From positions 1 through 56,261 of the forward strand of contig JAPLEH010000072.1 of assembly GCA_026391455.1 (NCBI GenBank): DNA of 56,261 nucleotides, written 5' to 3'. A model generated the notes under the pieces. That model made no database searches, was not told the origin of the DNA, and saw only the letters and a list, made by a program, of their open reading frames with translations. The stretch's first letter is position 1. Each line of letters begins with the position of its first letter. Shown piece by piece: positions 1 to 8,819 of the stretch. A program made the position numbers and the translations under genes. The DNA is from Bacteroidota bacterium (lineage in GTDB: Bacteria; Bacteroidota; Bacteroidia; Chitinophagales; Chitinophagaceae).

Positions 1-76
1 TATGAGTCCCTTTTGAAATAATTTCCCGCAGATGATTCACTTCCTCTTTCGTCAAATGGATAGTATAATATTTCAT
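1..76 (-). CDS. IS630-like transposase, N-terminal fragment (runs off the window)
   Basis: Reading the minus strand from an ATG at 76-74 gives 25 codons beginning MKYYTIHLTKEEVNHLREII, open to the window edge. The pattern (short beta strand, L-T-x-E-E, then a helix ending in I-I-S-x-G) resembles the N-terminal helix-turn-helix of IS630-family transposases, which bind the element ends and insert at TA. Only the first helix is visible, so the family call is provisional. The gene points out of the window, and its upstream side lies against a broken surface-protein gene, as expected for the 5' end of an insertion sequence. Confidence 0.5.
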   Translation of the reverse strand, partial: MKYYTIHLTKEEVNHLREIISKGTH

Positions 77-132
77 GGTATTTGGTTTCCCAAATATAAA
101 GAAATATTATACGTCATAATAAATTTAACTTA
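1..132. mobile_element. End of an IS630-like insertion sequence
   Basis: The 55 bp between the transposase start (76) and about 131 are A/T-rich and non-coding. Immediately after, from codon 132-134, a reading frame matching the FG-GAP repeats of the downstream gene begins without its own start or signal peptide. IS630 elements duplicate a TA dinucleotide on insertion; a TA lies at 131-132, exactly where homology to the repeat pattern (N-T-S-x-P-G-x-I-S-F) starts. The outermost element sequence, read inward, would begin AGTTAAATTTATTATGACG. The other end is outside the window, so the inverted repeat cannot be verified. Confidence 0.45.
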
Positions 133-1742
133 ACACTAGTATCCCCGGTACTATTTCATTTGGTGCAAAGACTGATCTCACAACATTGGGCCAGTCTTAC
201 GAAATCTGTATGGGAGATATTGATGGTGACGGAAAAAAAGACATAGTGATCAGTTATGGTTTTACAAGTTCAACTATTTCCATTTACAGAAATACAAGTT
301 CATCCGGCTCTGTATCATTTTCTCCTAAAACTGATTTCGCTACCGGGCTAAACCCAAAGTTTATTGCTATCGGAGATTTAGATGGGGATGGCAAAAATGA
401 TATCTGTGTTACCAACAGGGGAGAACGTTATTTTTCAATATTTAAGAATAATGGTTCACCGGGTGTGGTATCCCTGCAGGCAAGAACTGATATAGTCTAT
501 CCAACTAACATGTTTAACAAATCAGTTGACATGGGTGATGTTGATGGAGACGGTAAACTTGATGTAATTGTCGGGGTTGACTTTACCGCACCGGGAACAT
601 TGATTTATAAAAATATCAGCACCGTTGGAAACATCACTCTGGCACTTGGTGCACAGTTGGATTCAGGAAACCCATGGGTTACCACGTTCGCAGATATGGA
701 TGGAGATAAGAAACCGGATATTATAGATGTGATCCCCGATTGGCATTTTATAAGGATATATAAGAATAAGACAAACGAGCCGGGCATATCAATGTTTTCA
801 CCGACAAGCGGAACCATCGGTACAACAATCACTTTAAGCGGTGTGAATTTTACGGGGGCTACCGCTGTAAGTTTTGGAGGTGTGTCGGCTTCATCTTTTA
901 CTGTTGCAAATTCAACCACCATTACTGCAGTTGTGGCCAATGGTGCATCTGGAATAATAAATGTTGAAACACCTTTTGGGACAGCAACAATTAATGGGTT
1001 TACGTTTTATCTCCTGCCACCTTCAATCAGTTCCTTTACGCCAAATACTGCGCGTGCAGGTGCGCTCGTTACCATCACCGGTACGAATTTTAATGGTACA
1101 AATACGGTCAGGTTCGGGGGTACAGATGCCGCTTCGTTTTTGGTGGTGGATAATAATACTATCCAGGCAATAGTTGGTAGTGGTGCCAGCGGTGCTGTAC
1201 AGGTATCACATGCAGGAGGCAGCGCTTCTATGCCCGGATTTGGTTTTGTAACCGGGCCAATACAAATATATACCCTACGCATGTGTCCGCAAGGCAATGT
1301 GTTTTTATCTTCGTTACAAACAGGAAGTAATTATCAATGGCAGGTGGATGAAGGGAGCGGGTTTACAAATATTTCAGACAACAGTAATTACAACGGTACT
1401 TCCAGTAGTATGATGCAGATCATCAGCCCCACTTCTTCCTGGTATGGTAATATGTACCGTTGTTTGATAACCACGCCCTCGGGGCAGGTCTTGAGCCCAA
1501 TTTATACTCTAAAATTCGAAACGATCTGGACAGGCAGCAATGACAGCGATTGGTTTAGTCCTCTAAACTGGGGCTGTGGGGTTTTGCCCAACGAAAATAC
1601 AGATGTAATCATACCTGGTAACCTCTCCAACTATCCGGTGATTAATGTTCCAGTTACTTGCCGGAGCCTTTATTTGCATCCTAATGCCAATATTTCTGTG
1701 GGCATGGGTGTGAATGTTACCATTAAAGGCCAGAATCCCTGA
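132..1742 (+). pseudogene. FG-GAP/VCBS and IPT/TIG repeat surface protein, 5' truncated by the IS
   Basis: The frame is open from a stop at 126-128 and reads N-T-S-I-P-G-T-I-S-F-G-A-K-T-D-L before the first start-like codon (TTG at 186), so the coding sequence began further upstream and was cut. It holds FG-GAP/VCBS repeats with calcium-loop D-x-D-G-D-G-K cores (around 210, 375, 540, 690), then two IPT/TIG domains (about 790-1005 and 1015-1250), an Ig-like stretch, and a W-x-G-x-N-x-D-W..NW region near the end. Such proteins are usually exported and bind surfaces or polysaccharide. No T9SS C-terminal domain follows; the frame stops in I-K-G-Q-N-P. Without a signal peptide the product is probably not exported, hence the pseudogene call. 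Confidence 0.65.
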
Positions 1743-1930
1743 GCAGGTTCAGGAATGCTGTCAAGGCCAGATTATTTTACACAATTTCTAAAATATTGGT
1801 TTAAGTCAATCGTTTGCTGTCAGGGTTGGCACTGTGTTTGCCTATTAGTGTCGGTTATGTCTCCGTTTTTAAGATTCTTGATCAGCCCTAAGGAAGCTGG
1901 TCTATGAAAAACACAATGTTCTAAGGCTTA

Positions 1931-1975
1931 CCTGTCGAACGACAGGGTTAAGGGCTCCGCAAGAGCCCTTTTTTT
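1931..1975 (+). terminator. Tandem hairpins with U-run
   Basis: A first stem CCTGTCG/CGACAGG (1931-1946, loop AA) is followed by AAGGGCTC (1950-1957), loop CGCAA, GAGCCCTT (1963-1970) and a T run to 1975. The second is a good intrinsic terminator. It lies about 190 nt after the stop of the truncated FG-GAP gene, which leaves room for a small transcript between them. Confidence 0.75.
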
Positions 1976-2270
1976 ATAGGGATTGATTTGGCTCATGTAT
2001 TTATGCCAAAAAAATACAATCAATCACCTGCATAGCAGATGCTTCTTTTGTTTATCAAAATGGAACCTATGCGGATATTAGGATGAACAAATAGTCCTTC
2101 CGGGACAAGTTTGGGTCGACCAGCAATTCTTCTCTATACGGAAAAAGGTAGAGCAGTTCTGTTATTATTAAAATAACTTCTCTTTTCATTCAATCATGAA
2201 ATTTATTTGAACGGTATTTCCCCGTCAAACTATTATCGACATTTTGTTGTTTTCCTTAAAAGAACAAATA
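1976..2270. other. Intergenic stretch without a recognised gene
   Basis: A/T-rich sequence between the terminator and the next gene. A 30-codon open frame starting near 2003 has no recognisable family and no context. No tRNA-like cloverleaf or convincing promoter was seen. The promoter of the following gene must lie here. Confidence 0.4.
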
Positions 2271-2765
2271 ATGGATAAAAAGTGGGTTAAACAAAATGGC
2301 TCCCGTTACGCATTCAGTGTAGAAGGCCAGGAGCGGGGAGTAATGGAAATACAACGAAATACGATGTCGGGGAAAGCGCTTTGTACCCTGGATGGCCGAT
2401 CGTTTACTATTCAGCGAACCGGCTTTTGGAAATCCTCCATAGAAGTAACGGATGACTCGGGAAATTTGTTGTTGAAGGTAAGCCCGGTAAAATGGTATGC
2501 CAGCAGTTGGGAAGTGAAGAGCCATGACAAAACATACCAATTGAAAGTACGGAACAATCCGTTGGCGGAATACGTACTGATCGATTCCGGAAAAGATATA
2601 CTGGCATATGGACTCGCTTCTACAAAAGAAGGGCTCCGGTTAAGGGTAAGCGACTCCGGTTCGCATGATCTGATGTTTGATTTCTTGTTATGGTATTTAT
2701 TTATTCCGGTGGCAGACGAAAACTTTGCCGGCGATTATCTGTTTTTACTCATGGCGGTAGCATAG
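2271..2765 (+). CDS. Hypothetical protein, possibly LURP-one/tubby-like fold
   Basis: The protein has 164 residues. An upstream TTG at 2244 would add nine residues, but ATG at 2271 is preceded by an A-rich stretch typical of Bacteroidota starts and begins with a normal soluble N-terminus (MDKKWVKQNG). The sequence alternates short beta strands with G-F-W-K-S, W-Y-A-S-S-W and a final hydrophobic F-L-L-W-Y-L-F-I-P segment. This recalls small LURP-one-related/scramblase-like proteins, but no diagnostic motif is present, so function is unknown. It stands alone on the plus strand. Confidence 0.6.
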   Translation: MDKKWVKQNGSRYAFSVEGQERGVMEIQRNTMSGKALCTLDGRSFTIQRTGFWKSSIEVTDDSGNLLLKVSPVKWYASSWEVKSHDKTYQLKVRNNPLAEYVLIDSGKDILAYGLASTKEGLRLRVSDSGSHDLMFDFLLWYLFIPVADENFAGDYLFLLMAVA

Positions 2766-3185
2766 GATCAGGGATTCACCATCTGGTACCACTCTTTTCC
2801 TGAAAAATGCTCTGCTGCATTACAGGTAGCCGATTATTAATCATCCAACAGGTTGGTGAATCTGAGATGATCATTTTATAATATGCTTGTGCTGATTTGA
2901 GGCTGGCTTGTTTTATCTTTAGTGATCAATGAATAAACGTTCAGTTATCTGCCTTTGCTGAGTGTATGATTGATAGTTATCCTGTTGCTGGCTGGTGGGT
3001 TATTTCTTTTTTCTATATTGGTGTTCTGTTTAGCGTTTCTTTAATATAACATATCGGCGTTTACGATTATTTTTATTCCGGTTCTATCAGTGGAAAGGTT
3101 CTACAGGTAGAACATTCCCGGTTAATAAGTTAGATAAATGCGCAATTCAGGCAAATATTTTAATGAACCAGACGGATTTCTGCAC
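2766..3185. other. Intergenic stretch with a 16-bp palindrome
   Basis: No gene was found. At 3098-3113 there is a perfect inverted repeat GTTCTACAGGTAGAAC, with a second copy of GGTTCTA at 3080-3086, about 75-90 bp before the likely start of the next gene. This looks like an operator or a small hairpin in the leader. A TATCTTTA match to the -7 box lies near 2918, without a matching -33 box. Confidence 0.35.
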
Positions 3186-3659
3186 ATGCGATATCAATTC
3201 ATTTTCATTGTTTCAGTGTTGGTTTTATTTTATTCCTGTTCCTATTTGTGTCAGGCATACCTGCGTAATCTTACGGATGAAGTGGTGATTGCTGATGTTC
3301 ATATATTGAACCCGGAGGATAGCAGCATTATTCCAAAGCGAATCAGGACTGCCAATGGTATTGCAGTATTAAAGAAGGATTTTATCACTGGCTTCAGTCA
3401 TACGTCCGAAATTCGTCGTCTCGATAACCTGCATTACCAGGTCCTGATCAGGCCTGGTTCTACGATCAATCTGTCAGATATTACGGGAGCCTTTATGAAC
3501 GGAGCGCCGATTTCCAACCAGCGTGTGGTGCTAATCAGTTCCAAAGGCACTGATACATTAATGAACGGATGGGGCCGTAGAAGAAATGTAAAGTTTCATT
3601 ATATTGGAGGAGGGCTGATTGTACCTGGCTCAGTGATTTATTATGATTGTGTCAAATGA
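3186..3659 (+). CDS. Hypothetical membrane-anchored or lipoprotein
   Basis: An upstream in-frame ATG at 3138 would place 16 hydrophilic residues before the signal; starting at 3186 puts a hydrophobic stretch (I-F-I-V-S-V-L-V-L-F-Y-S-C) right at the N-terminus with a cysteine that could be lipidated (157 residues). The rest is beta-rich: an A-D-V-x-I-x-N segment like the start of a carboxypeptidase-regulatory-like fold and a glycine-rich end (Y-I-G-G-G-L-I-V-P-G). No family is recognised. It lies 55 bp before the M23 peptidase gene on the same strand and may be co-transcribed with it. Confidence 0.6.
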   Translation: MRYQFIFIVSVLVLFYSCSYLCQAYLRNLTDEVVIADVHILNPEDSSIIPKRIRTANGIAVLKKDFITGFSHTSEIRRLDNLHYQVLIRPGSTINLSDITGAFMNGAPISNQRVVLISSKGTDTLMNGWGRRRNVKFHYIGGGLIVPGSVIYYDCVK

Positions 3660-3714
3660 TAGTATCCAGGCAGCGCCGCTTTTGTATGAATAAAAAAAAT
3701 GATCTACGGGGAGT

Positions 3715-4323
3715 ATGAGACTCAAACGAAATAGCAGATTCAGACTCTTCCTTTATATCACAGGCGTATTATTCATCCTTACGGTAGCTTTTGTGCTGTC
3801 TTTTTTCTATATCCACACTTCCGTAACCCGCAATCTCGATACACATATTTATGAACTACCATTCCAAAAAGGCACCCAACACCGGGTTGTGCAGGGCTAT
3901 GGCGGCCTCTTCTCCCACCAGTCAGTGGCAGCCATCGATTTTGCCATGCCGGTGGGTACACCAGTTTGCGCCGCCAGGGGAGGAGTGATATACAGTTACC
4001 GCGACAAAAGCCGGGAAGGCGGGATCTGGCCACGTTACACGAATAGAGCCAATTTTATCATCATACGCCACGATGATGGCAGTTTTGGTTGTTACTGGCA
4101 TCTGCAGCATAAGGGGGTTCTTGTCAAATCCGGAAGGGTAGAAGCGGGGCAAGTGATCGGGCTAAGCGGGGCAACCGGCCAGGTCATAAGGCCGCATTTG
4201 CACTTTTCGGTAAAGAACACATTGAATTATAAAAAAGACTCATTTGTTCGTGCCAAATTCAACACGACCCGGGGTGTGGTGCTGCTCAGCAATCGGGTGG
4301 TGTATGAAAGGCCAGTTGAATGA
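3715..4323 (+). CDS. M23-family metallopeptidase (LytM/peptidoglycan endopeptidase)
   Basis: The protein has 202 residues with an N-terminal membrane anchor (about residues 10-35). The peptidase domain follows: S-H-Q-S-V-A-A-I-D-F-A-M-P-V-G-T-P-V gives the first zinc ligands (His, Asp), and R-P-H-L-H-F-S-V gives the H-x-H ligand. M23 enzymes cut peptide cross-links in cell-wall peptidoglycan in the periplasm. The domain is close to the C-terminus, with no LysM or SH3 binding domain, so this is a short membrane-bound form. Whether the adjacent hypothetical protein works with it is unknown. Confidence 0.85.
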   Translation: MRLKRNSRFRLFLYITGVLFILTVAFVLSFFYIHTSVTRNLDTHIYELPFQKGTQHRVVQGYGGLFSHQSVAAIDFAMPVGTPVCAARGGVIYSYRDKSREGGIWPRYTNRANFIIIRHDDGSFGCYWHLQHKGVLVKSGRVEAGQVIGLSGATGQVIRPHLHFSVKNTLNYKKDSFVRAKFNTTRGVVLLSNRVVYERPVE

Positions 4324-4549
4324 CCAGTGATTTCGTCCCGGTATCAAAAGGGGTATGAATCAATGGCCGAAAGAGACTTTTGAACTTGCAGCCCCTTCAA
4401 TTTATGTTAAGTTAAAGAAAAGGGAAGCGAAATTGACATTATCTATCAAAAAAGAAACCCATCTAAATATATGTTAATCAATGTATTATATATATAATCG
4501 CTGGCGCAGTCAAAGTTTTCCCACATTGAATAAAATTCTTTCTCAACTA
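4324..4549. other. Intergenic region before the S10 promoter
   Basis: No gene is supported in these 226 bp. Open frames on both strands here overlap the promoter described next and have no family resemblance. The rpsL-rpsG-fusA genes that often precede rpsJ are absent. Confidence 0.5.
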
Positions 4550-4581
4550 TTTGGAACGTATGGGGCTTACCCCTACCTTTG
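4550..4581 (+). promoter_or_regulatory. Bacteroidota-type promoter of the S10-spc cluster
   Basis: TTTG at 4550-4553, a 20-nt spacer, and TACCTTTG at 4574-4581 match the phylum's -33/-7 consensus (TTTG, TAnnTTTG) perfectly. Transcription should start near 4587, leaving a leader of about 25 nt before rpsJ. The promoter rules out the longer rpsJ frame starting at 4579. Confidence 0.85.
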
Positions 4582-4611
4582 CACTCCCAAAAGAAAATTG
4601 GGTATTCACAC

Positions 4612-4917
4612 ATGTCGCAGCGAATCAGAATCAAATTACAGTCTTACGATCACAACCTGGTAGATAAATCTGCAGAAAAAATCGTAAAAACCGTACGCAG
4701 TACTGGTGCAGTAGTAACAGGCCCTATTCCCCTGCCTACCCGCCGCAAAATTTTTACAGTATTGCGTTCACCCCACGTTAATAAGAAGAGTCGTGAACAG
4801 TTTCAGCTCGCTACACATAAGCGTTTGCTGGATATTTACACTTCTTCCAGCCGTACGGTAGATGCGTTGAGTAAGCTCGACCTGCCCAGTGGTGTGGAAG
4901 TAGAGATCAAAGCGTAA
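4612..4917 (+). CDS. rpsJ: 30S ribosomal protein S10
   Basis: 101 residues, the usual length. It contains the characteristic G-P-I-P-L-P-T motif and the [12 protein letters not shown] segment. The start is ATG 4612 because the upstream in-frame ATG lies inside the promoter -7 box. S10 sits in the 30S head and also acts as NusE in antitermination. It is the first gene of the cluster and is separated from rplC by a long structured leader. Confidence 0.98.
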   Translation: MSQRIRIKLQSYDHNLVDKSAEKIVKTVRSTGAVVTGPIPLPTRRKIFTVLRSPHVNKKSREQFQLATHKRLLDIYTSSSRTVDALSKLDLPSGVEVEIKA

Positions 4918-5278
4918 AAGGCGCTGTGGCGATGAAGGTGTTGCTTAATGAATAAAGCAAAAAGTTCTTAAAATAAATTTTCGTTATCTCTCAATTCGTT
5001 TCGGCGAAAAAAAGAGCTCTGACATTAACGGCTGCCAATTGTTACGACAATTAGCAGTTAAACATAAAACAAGCCATTCAGGGTTTGTTTACTGCCGGTA
5101 CTTCTACTTCCTGATTCAAATCAGGAAAACAAAGGAAAAGGTCGGCAGCAAACGGGGATTGACCCCCCGGATAATATTTTTTCGTTTTAGATTCAAGGCA
5201 TGCCATGTATCTACAACGAAAAAAATAAAAAATATCCGGAGAATGTCCCAATAATCCTGCAGGCATAAATTGATCAAC
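4918..5278 (+). promoter_or_regulatory. Structured rpsJ-rplC leader (candidate r-protein autoregulatory RNA)
   Basis: This 361-nt spacer holds consecutive stems. They are CTGC-c-AATTGT/ACAATT-a-GCAG (5032-5057, loop TACG); AAACAAGCC/GGTTTGTTT (5067-5090); an arm pair CTGCCG/CGGCAG (5092-5097 with 5143-5148) enclosing TTCCTGATT/AATCAGGAA (5108-5127); and a long A/T-rich stem starting CCGGATA (5167-5173) and closing with TATCCGG (5233-5239). No gene fits here. Ribosomal operons are often controlled by such leaders (for example the L4-responsive S10 leader of enterobacteria), but the ligand here is unknown. Confidence 0.5.
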
Positions 5279-5896
5279 ATGAAAGGTATTATTGGGAAAA
5301 AAATCGGGATGACGAGTGTCTTCGATCCCGCAGGCAAACAGACCGCCTGTACCATCATTGAAGCAGGGCCCTGTGTGGTGACCCAGGTTAAGACCAAAGA
5401 GTCTGACGGCTACAATGCTCTCCAGCTTTCTTTCGGCGACAAAAAGGAAAAGAATACTACTAAAGCCGAGAAGAACCACTTCGCAAAAGCACAAACCGCC
5501 CCAAAACGGTTTTCCAAAGAATTCAGAGATTATTCCATTGAAAAAAATATTGGTGAAACCATTACTCTCGACATTTTCGCTGAAGGCGATAAAGTTGAAG
5601 TGGTAGGTACCACAAAAGGTAAAGGTTTCCAGGGTGTGGTAAAACGCCACGGTTTCCATGGTGTGGGCCAGCAATCACACGGTCAGCACGACCGTCAGAG
5701 AGCTCCGGGTTCACTGGGTAACTCTTCAGACGCTTCCCGCGTAATGAAGGGTATGCGCATGGCCGGCCGTATGGGTAACGACCGTGTAAAACTGAAAGGA
5801 CTGAAAGTGGTGAAGATTTTCCCTGAGAAAAACTACATCCTGATCAGCGGATCTGTTCCCGGTCATATCGGTTCTATCGTATTAATCCAGAAGTAA
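5279..5896 (+). CDS. rplC: 50S ribosomal protein L3
   Basis: 205 residues. It opens with [11 protein letters not shown], the family signature. The loop containing [18 protein letters not shown] reaches towards the peptidyl-transferase centre. ATG 5279 is chosen over a TTG at 5270. It is the first gene after the structured leader and is followed at 40 nt by rplD. Confidence 0.98.
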   Translation: MKGIIGKKIGMTSVFDPAGKQTACTIIEAGPCVVTQVKTKESDGYNALQLSFGDKKEKNTTKAEKNHFAKAQTAPKRFSKEFRDYSIEKNIGETITLDIFAEGDKVEVVGTTKGKGFQGVVKRHGFHGVGQQSHGQHDRQRAPGSLGNSSDASRVMKGMRMAGRMGNDRVKLKGLKVVKIFPEKNYILISGSVPGHIGSIVLIQK

Positions 5897-5916
5897 AGAC
5901 AAGGCACGCCTTGTCT
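5897..5916. repeat. Perfect palindrome in the rplC-rplD spacer
   Basis: AGACAAGG, loop CACG, CCTTGTCT begins at the last base of the rplC stop region and fills half of the 40-nt spacer. There is no U-run, so it is not a terminator. Similar GAGAC...GTCTC palindromes are a common dispersed type in Bacteroidota genomes (from memory, not checked here). Confidence 0.6.
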
Positions 5917-5936
5917 CAACAATAAACAAGAAAGAA

Positions 5937-6572
5937 ATGCAAGTAGAAGTTTTAAATACAAACGGGAAAGCAACAGGCAGAACAGTAGAACTGCCCGAAG
6001 AGATCTTCGGTGCTGAACCCAATAATCACGTGATTTACCTTGCCGTGAAACAATACCTTGCTGCACAACGCCAGGGTACACATAAAGTAAAGACTCGTGC
6101 GGAAGTACAAGGTGCAAGCCGCAAACTGCACCGTCAAAAAGGTACCGGTGGTAGCCGTAAGGGTAATATCCGTAACCCCTTGTACAAAGGTGGTGGTACT
6201 ATCTTCGGTCCCAAACCTCACAGCTATGATATCAAGCTGAACAGGAAAGTAAAAGACCTGGCTAAAATATCTGCCCTGTCTCACAAAGCAAAAGAAAATG
6301 CGATCGTGGTGGTGGAAGATATCACTATGGATAAGCCTAAAACAAAAACCTTTGTAGACATTCTGGGTAACCTGAAACTGGCTGATAAGAAGTCAATGTT
6401 CATCATGCCTGAATACAATGACAATGTGCAGATGTCTATCCGCAATGTACCTTCTGTTCTCGGTGTATTGCTTAGCGATATCAACACTTATGACATTGTA
6501 AACTCTGAAGTACTGGTGCTGACAGAAAGTGCAGCTAAGATCTTTACTGACGAAGACAAGGCAGAAGCATAA
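5937..6572 (+). CDS. rplD: 50S ribosomal protein L4
   Basis: 211 residues. It shows the H-K-V-K-T-R-A-E-V-Q-G region with R-Q-K-G-T-G-G-S-R-x-G (exit-tunnel loop, where macrolide-resistance changes occur in other bacteria) and the typical C-terminal V-L-V-L-T-E-S-A motif. In some bacteria L4 represses its own operon through the S10 leader; whether it does so here is unknown. rplW follows after 28 nt. Confidence 0.98.
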   Translation: MQVEVLNTNGKATGRTVELPEEIFGAEPNNHVIYLAVKQYLAAQRQGTHKVKTRAEVQGASRKLHRQKGTGGSRKGNIRNPLYKGGGTIFGPKPHSYDIKLNRKVKDLAKISALSHKAKENAIVVVEDITMDKPKTKTFVDILGNLKLADKKSMFIMPEYNDNVQMSIRNVPSVLGVLLSDINTYDIVNSEVLVLTESAAKIFTDEDKAEA

Positions 6573-6600
6573 TTACAAATTGATTAAAGCATAATAAGCG

Positions 6601-6900
6601 ATGAAAGTATCTGACGTTTTAATAAAACCCATTTTGACAGAAAAAGCAAATGCACAGCAGGAAAAACTGCGCCGCTATGCGTTCAAAGTGGCCCGTAAAG
6701 CCAATAAACTGGAGATCAAAAAAGCGATCGAAAGTTTCTATGGTGTTACCGTAACAGCCGTGAACACTGCTGTGGTACCGGGAAAAAACAAAAGCCGTTT
6801 TACAAAAGCCGGTGTTATTTCAGGCCGCAAGCCTGCTTATAAAAAGGCCTATGTAACGGTGGCAGAAGGTGAGAATATCGATCTCTATTCGAATATTTGA
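6601..6900 (+). CDS. rplW: 50S ribosomal protein L23
   Basis: 99 residues, beginning S-D-V-L-I-K-P-I-L-T-E-K as in the family. L23 lies at the exit of the peptide tunnel and is the docking site for trigger factor and SRP. The gene is followed by a 90-nt spacer containing a small ACCGGTAATACCGG repeat before rplB. Confidence 0.97.
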   Translation: MKVSDVLIKPILTEKANAQQEKLRRYAFKVARKANKLEIKKAIESFYGVTVTAVNTAVVPGKNKSRFTKAGVISGRKPAYKKAYVTVAEGENIDLYSNI

Positions 6901-6990
6901 TCCCTGTTTCTATAATGGCAATCAACCGCCGCGAAGTGTTGGAATAAGTAACCGGTAATACCGGGAAAAACAAAACGAAGAAATTTAAAA

Positions 6991-7827
6991 ATGGCACTCA
7001 GAAAATTTAAACCCATTACCGCTGGTACCCGCTGGAGAATTGGTAATGCCTACGCGGAAGTAACTACCAATGTACCTGAAAAGACACTGGTGGAAGCAAA
7101 ACCCAGAACCGGAGGTCGTAACTCTTCAGGTCACCTGTCTATGCGTTACAGAGGTGGTGGACACAAGAAGAAATATCGTATCATCGATTTCAAAAGAAAT
7201 AAAGCAGGCGCAGCTACTGTAGAGTCTGTTCAATATGATCCCAATCGTACCGCTTTTATCGCCCTGCTGAATTATGCAGATGGTGAAAAACGCTATATCC
7301 TCGCCCCCCAGGGCCTGCAGGTAGGTGCTATCGTGGAAAGTGGTGCTGATGTTGCCCCCGAAGTAGGAAATGCACTGCCAATGAAGAATATGCCCCTTGG
7401 TACCAACGTGCATAATATCGAAATGCAGCCTGGCCAAGGTGGTAAACTTGCCCGCAGTGCCGGATCATCTGCACAGCTTACCAACAAAGAAGAAAAATAT
7501 GCGATCCTGAAGATGCCTTCCGGAGAGCTGAGAAAAGTACTGATCAACTGTTATGCAACCGTAGGTGTGGTAAGCAACAGCGACCACTTCCTGCAGAGCA
7601 TGGGTAAAGCAGGCCGTAACCGCTGGAAAGGTATCAAACCCAGAAACCGTGGTGTGGCGATGAACCCTGTAGATCACCCGATGGGTGGTGGTGAAGGTAA
7701 AGCTTCCGGTGGACAGCCCCGCAGCAGAAACGGACAGTACTCAAGAGGTCTGAAGACAAGAACGAAAGGAAAAGGAAGTGATAAGATGATCATTCAGCGT
7801 AAGAACGGAAGTAAACTGGCTAAATAA
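6991..7827 (+). CDS. rplB: 50S ribosomal protein L2
   Basis: 278 residues, the normal length. Family motifs are [10 protein letters not shown] near the N-terminus and [16 protein letters not shown], which carries the conserved histidine near the peptidyl-transferase centre. The C-terminus is lysine-rich. It is followed by a 122-nt spacer bracketed by inverted repeats. Confidence 0.98.
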   Translation: MALRKFKPITAGTRWRIGNAYAEVTTNVPEKTLVEAKPRTGGRNSSGHLSMRYRGGGHKKKYRIIDFKRNKAGAATVESVQYDPNRTAFIALLNYADGEKRYILAPQGLQVGAIVESGADVAPEVGNALPMKNMPLGTNVHNIEMQPGQGGKLARSAGSSAQLTNKEEKYAILKMPSGELRKVLINCYATVGVVSNSDHFLQSMGKAGRNRWKGIKPRNRGVAMNPVDHPMGGGEGKASGGQPRSRNGQYSRGLKTRTKGKGSDKMIIQRKNGSKLAK

Positions 7828-7833
7828 AATGAA

Positions 7834-7944
7834 TAATGTGCAAATATGAAAATGTGAAAATTAAATTCATGTTTGCTCCTTGTAAATAAAATTTTGATAG
7901 TGGGAATCATTTTCACATTTCCACATTTTCAAATTTTCAAATTT
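7834..7944. repeat. Spacer-bracketing inverted repeat, rplB-rpsS (element 1)
   Basis: The left arm (7834-7860) begins 6 nt after the rplB stop and contains AAATATGAAAATGTGAAAA. The right arm (7910-7944) contains TTTTCACATTTCCACATTTTC followed by two CAAATTTT words and ends 5 nt before the rpsS ATG. The arms pair over about 20 bp with few mismatches, so the whole 122-nt spacer would fold into one stem and bring stop and start within about 12 nt. Four more spacers in this cluster have the same construction. Confidence 0.75.
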
Positions 7945-7949
7945 AAAAA

Positions 7950-8219
7950 ATGGCACGTTCGATTAAAAAAGGTCCTTACATCGCTACCCACCTCGAGAAA
8001 AAGGTGATGGCTATGAACGAAGGCAAAAACAAAAAAGGGGTGATCAAGACCTGGAGCCGCCGCTCTACTATCTCTCCTGATTTTGTGGGACACACATTTG
8101 CTGTGCACAATGGCAATAAGTTCATCCCGGTATATGTAACGGAATTCATGGTGGGACATAAGTTAGGTGAATTTGCACCAACCCGCCAGTTCAAAGGACA
8201 CTCTAAGAAAGATGGTTAA
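7950..8219 (+). CDS. rpsS: 30S ribosomal protein S19
   Basis: 89 residues. It starts [10 protein letters not shown], and the family core W-S-R-R-S-T-I and [14 protein letters not shown] are present. S19 is in the 30S head near the A-site finger. The ATG is preceded by AAAAAA rather than a Shine-Dalgarno site, and these A's are the tail of the upstream repeat arm. Confidence 0.98.
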   Translation: MARSIKKGPYIATHLEKKVMAMNEGKNKKGVIKTWSRRSTISPDFVGHTFAVHNGNKFIPVYVTEFMVGHKLGEFAPTRQFKGHSKKDG

Positions 8220-8257
8220 TATGGTTCCGGGAATTTTTCCCGCCATGTATAAACCTC

Positions 8258-8330
8258 AGTAAACAAAGAATTTCATTGCTATCAGGAAAGAGTTTATCAC
8301 TCAGGACTTATAGCTAAAAGCTAAATAAAA
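8258..8330 (+). repeat. Dispersed repeat copy in the rpsS-rplV spacer
   Basis: The 33 nt at 8258-8290 (core ACAAAGARTTTCATTGCT, then CAGGAAA) recur almost unchanged at 10498-10528 in the rpmC-rpsQ spacer. Downstream, both copies end with AGCT-word runs (here AGCTAAAAGCTAAA) directly before the start codon. The first half of this spacer also has a GGGAA/TTCCC hairpin near 8230. The resemblance is far above chance for unrelated spacers. Confidence 0.65.
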
Positions 8331-8756
8331 ATGGGATCCAGAAAAAAAATTGCGGCGGAAGCCCGTAAGGAAAAAAGGAAATCATACTTCGGTGCTACAC
8401 TGAATAACTATCCCACATCTCCCCGTAAGATGAGGTTATTAGCAGACCTGATCCGCGGTATGAATGTGGAGAAAGCTCTGGCAGTACTGGAACACAGTGC
8501 CAAACATTCATCTGAGCCGATGCGCAAACTTGTATTGAGTGCCATCAACAACTGGAAACAGAAAAACGAAGGCGGAGATGAAAGCCAATTGATCGTAAAA
8601 ACAGTATTTGTCGATGGTGCCCGTACGCTGAAACGTATGCGCCCGGCTCCTCAGGGACGTGGCTACCGTGTACGTAAACGCAGCAACCACGTAACTGTGA
8701 TAGTGGGTACTAAAGAAGAAGCCACAGTTGTAACTGAAACGAAAGAAACGAAATAA
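8331..8756 (+). CDS. rplV: 50S ribosomal protein L22
   Basis: 141 residues, somewhat longer than the approximately 110 of E. coli. The central [13 protein letters not shown] motif and the tunnel loop around [14 protein letters not shown] are typical. The N-terminal basic extension and the E/T/K-rich C-terminal tail (T-E-T-K-E-T-K) account for the extra length and are common in this phylum. Confidence 0.98.
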   Translation: MGSRKKIAAEARKEKRKSYFGATLNNYPTSPRKMRLLADLIRGMNVEKALAVLEHSAKHSSEPMRKLVLSAINNWKQKNEGGDESQLIVKTVFVDGARTLKRMRPAPQGRGYRVRKRSNHVTVIVGTKEEATVVTETKETK

Positions 8757-8819
8757 CAAATAACGAATCCCAAAGGCCCGAACGGCACTTGGAATTTTAA
8801 ACCTGGAATTTTTAATATT

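Noticed and set aside
4579-4611. Eleven extra N-terminal codons for rpsJ
   Set aside because: They overlap the -7 promoter box and precede the predicted transcription start; S10 homologues begin at the later ATG.
5078-5674. 198-codon antisense frame over rplC and its leader
   Set aside because: It depends on the rplC codons and the leader stems; no recognisable protein.
5897-5916. rplC-rplD palindrome as a terminator
   Set aside because: There is no T run after it, and the essential gene rplD follows at 20 nt.
6914-6946. Ten-codon open frame in the rplW-rplB spacer
   Set aside because: Too short to support, no evidence of translation.
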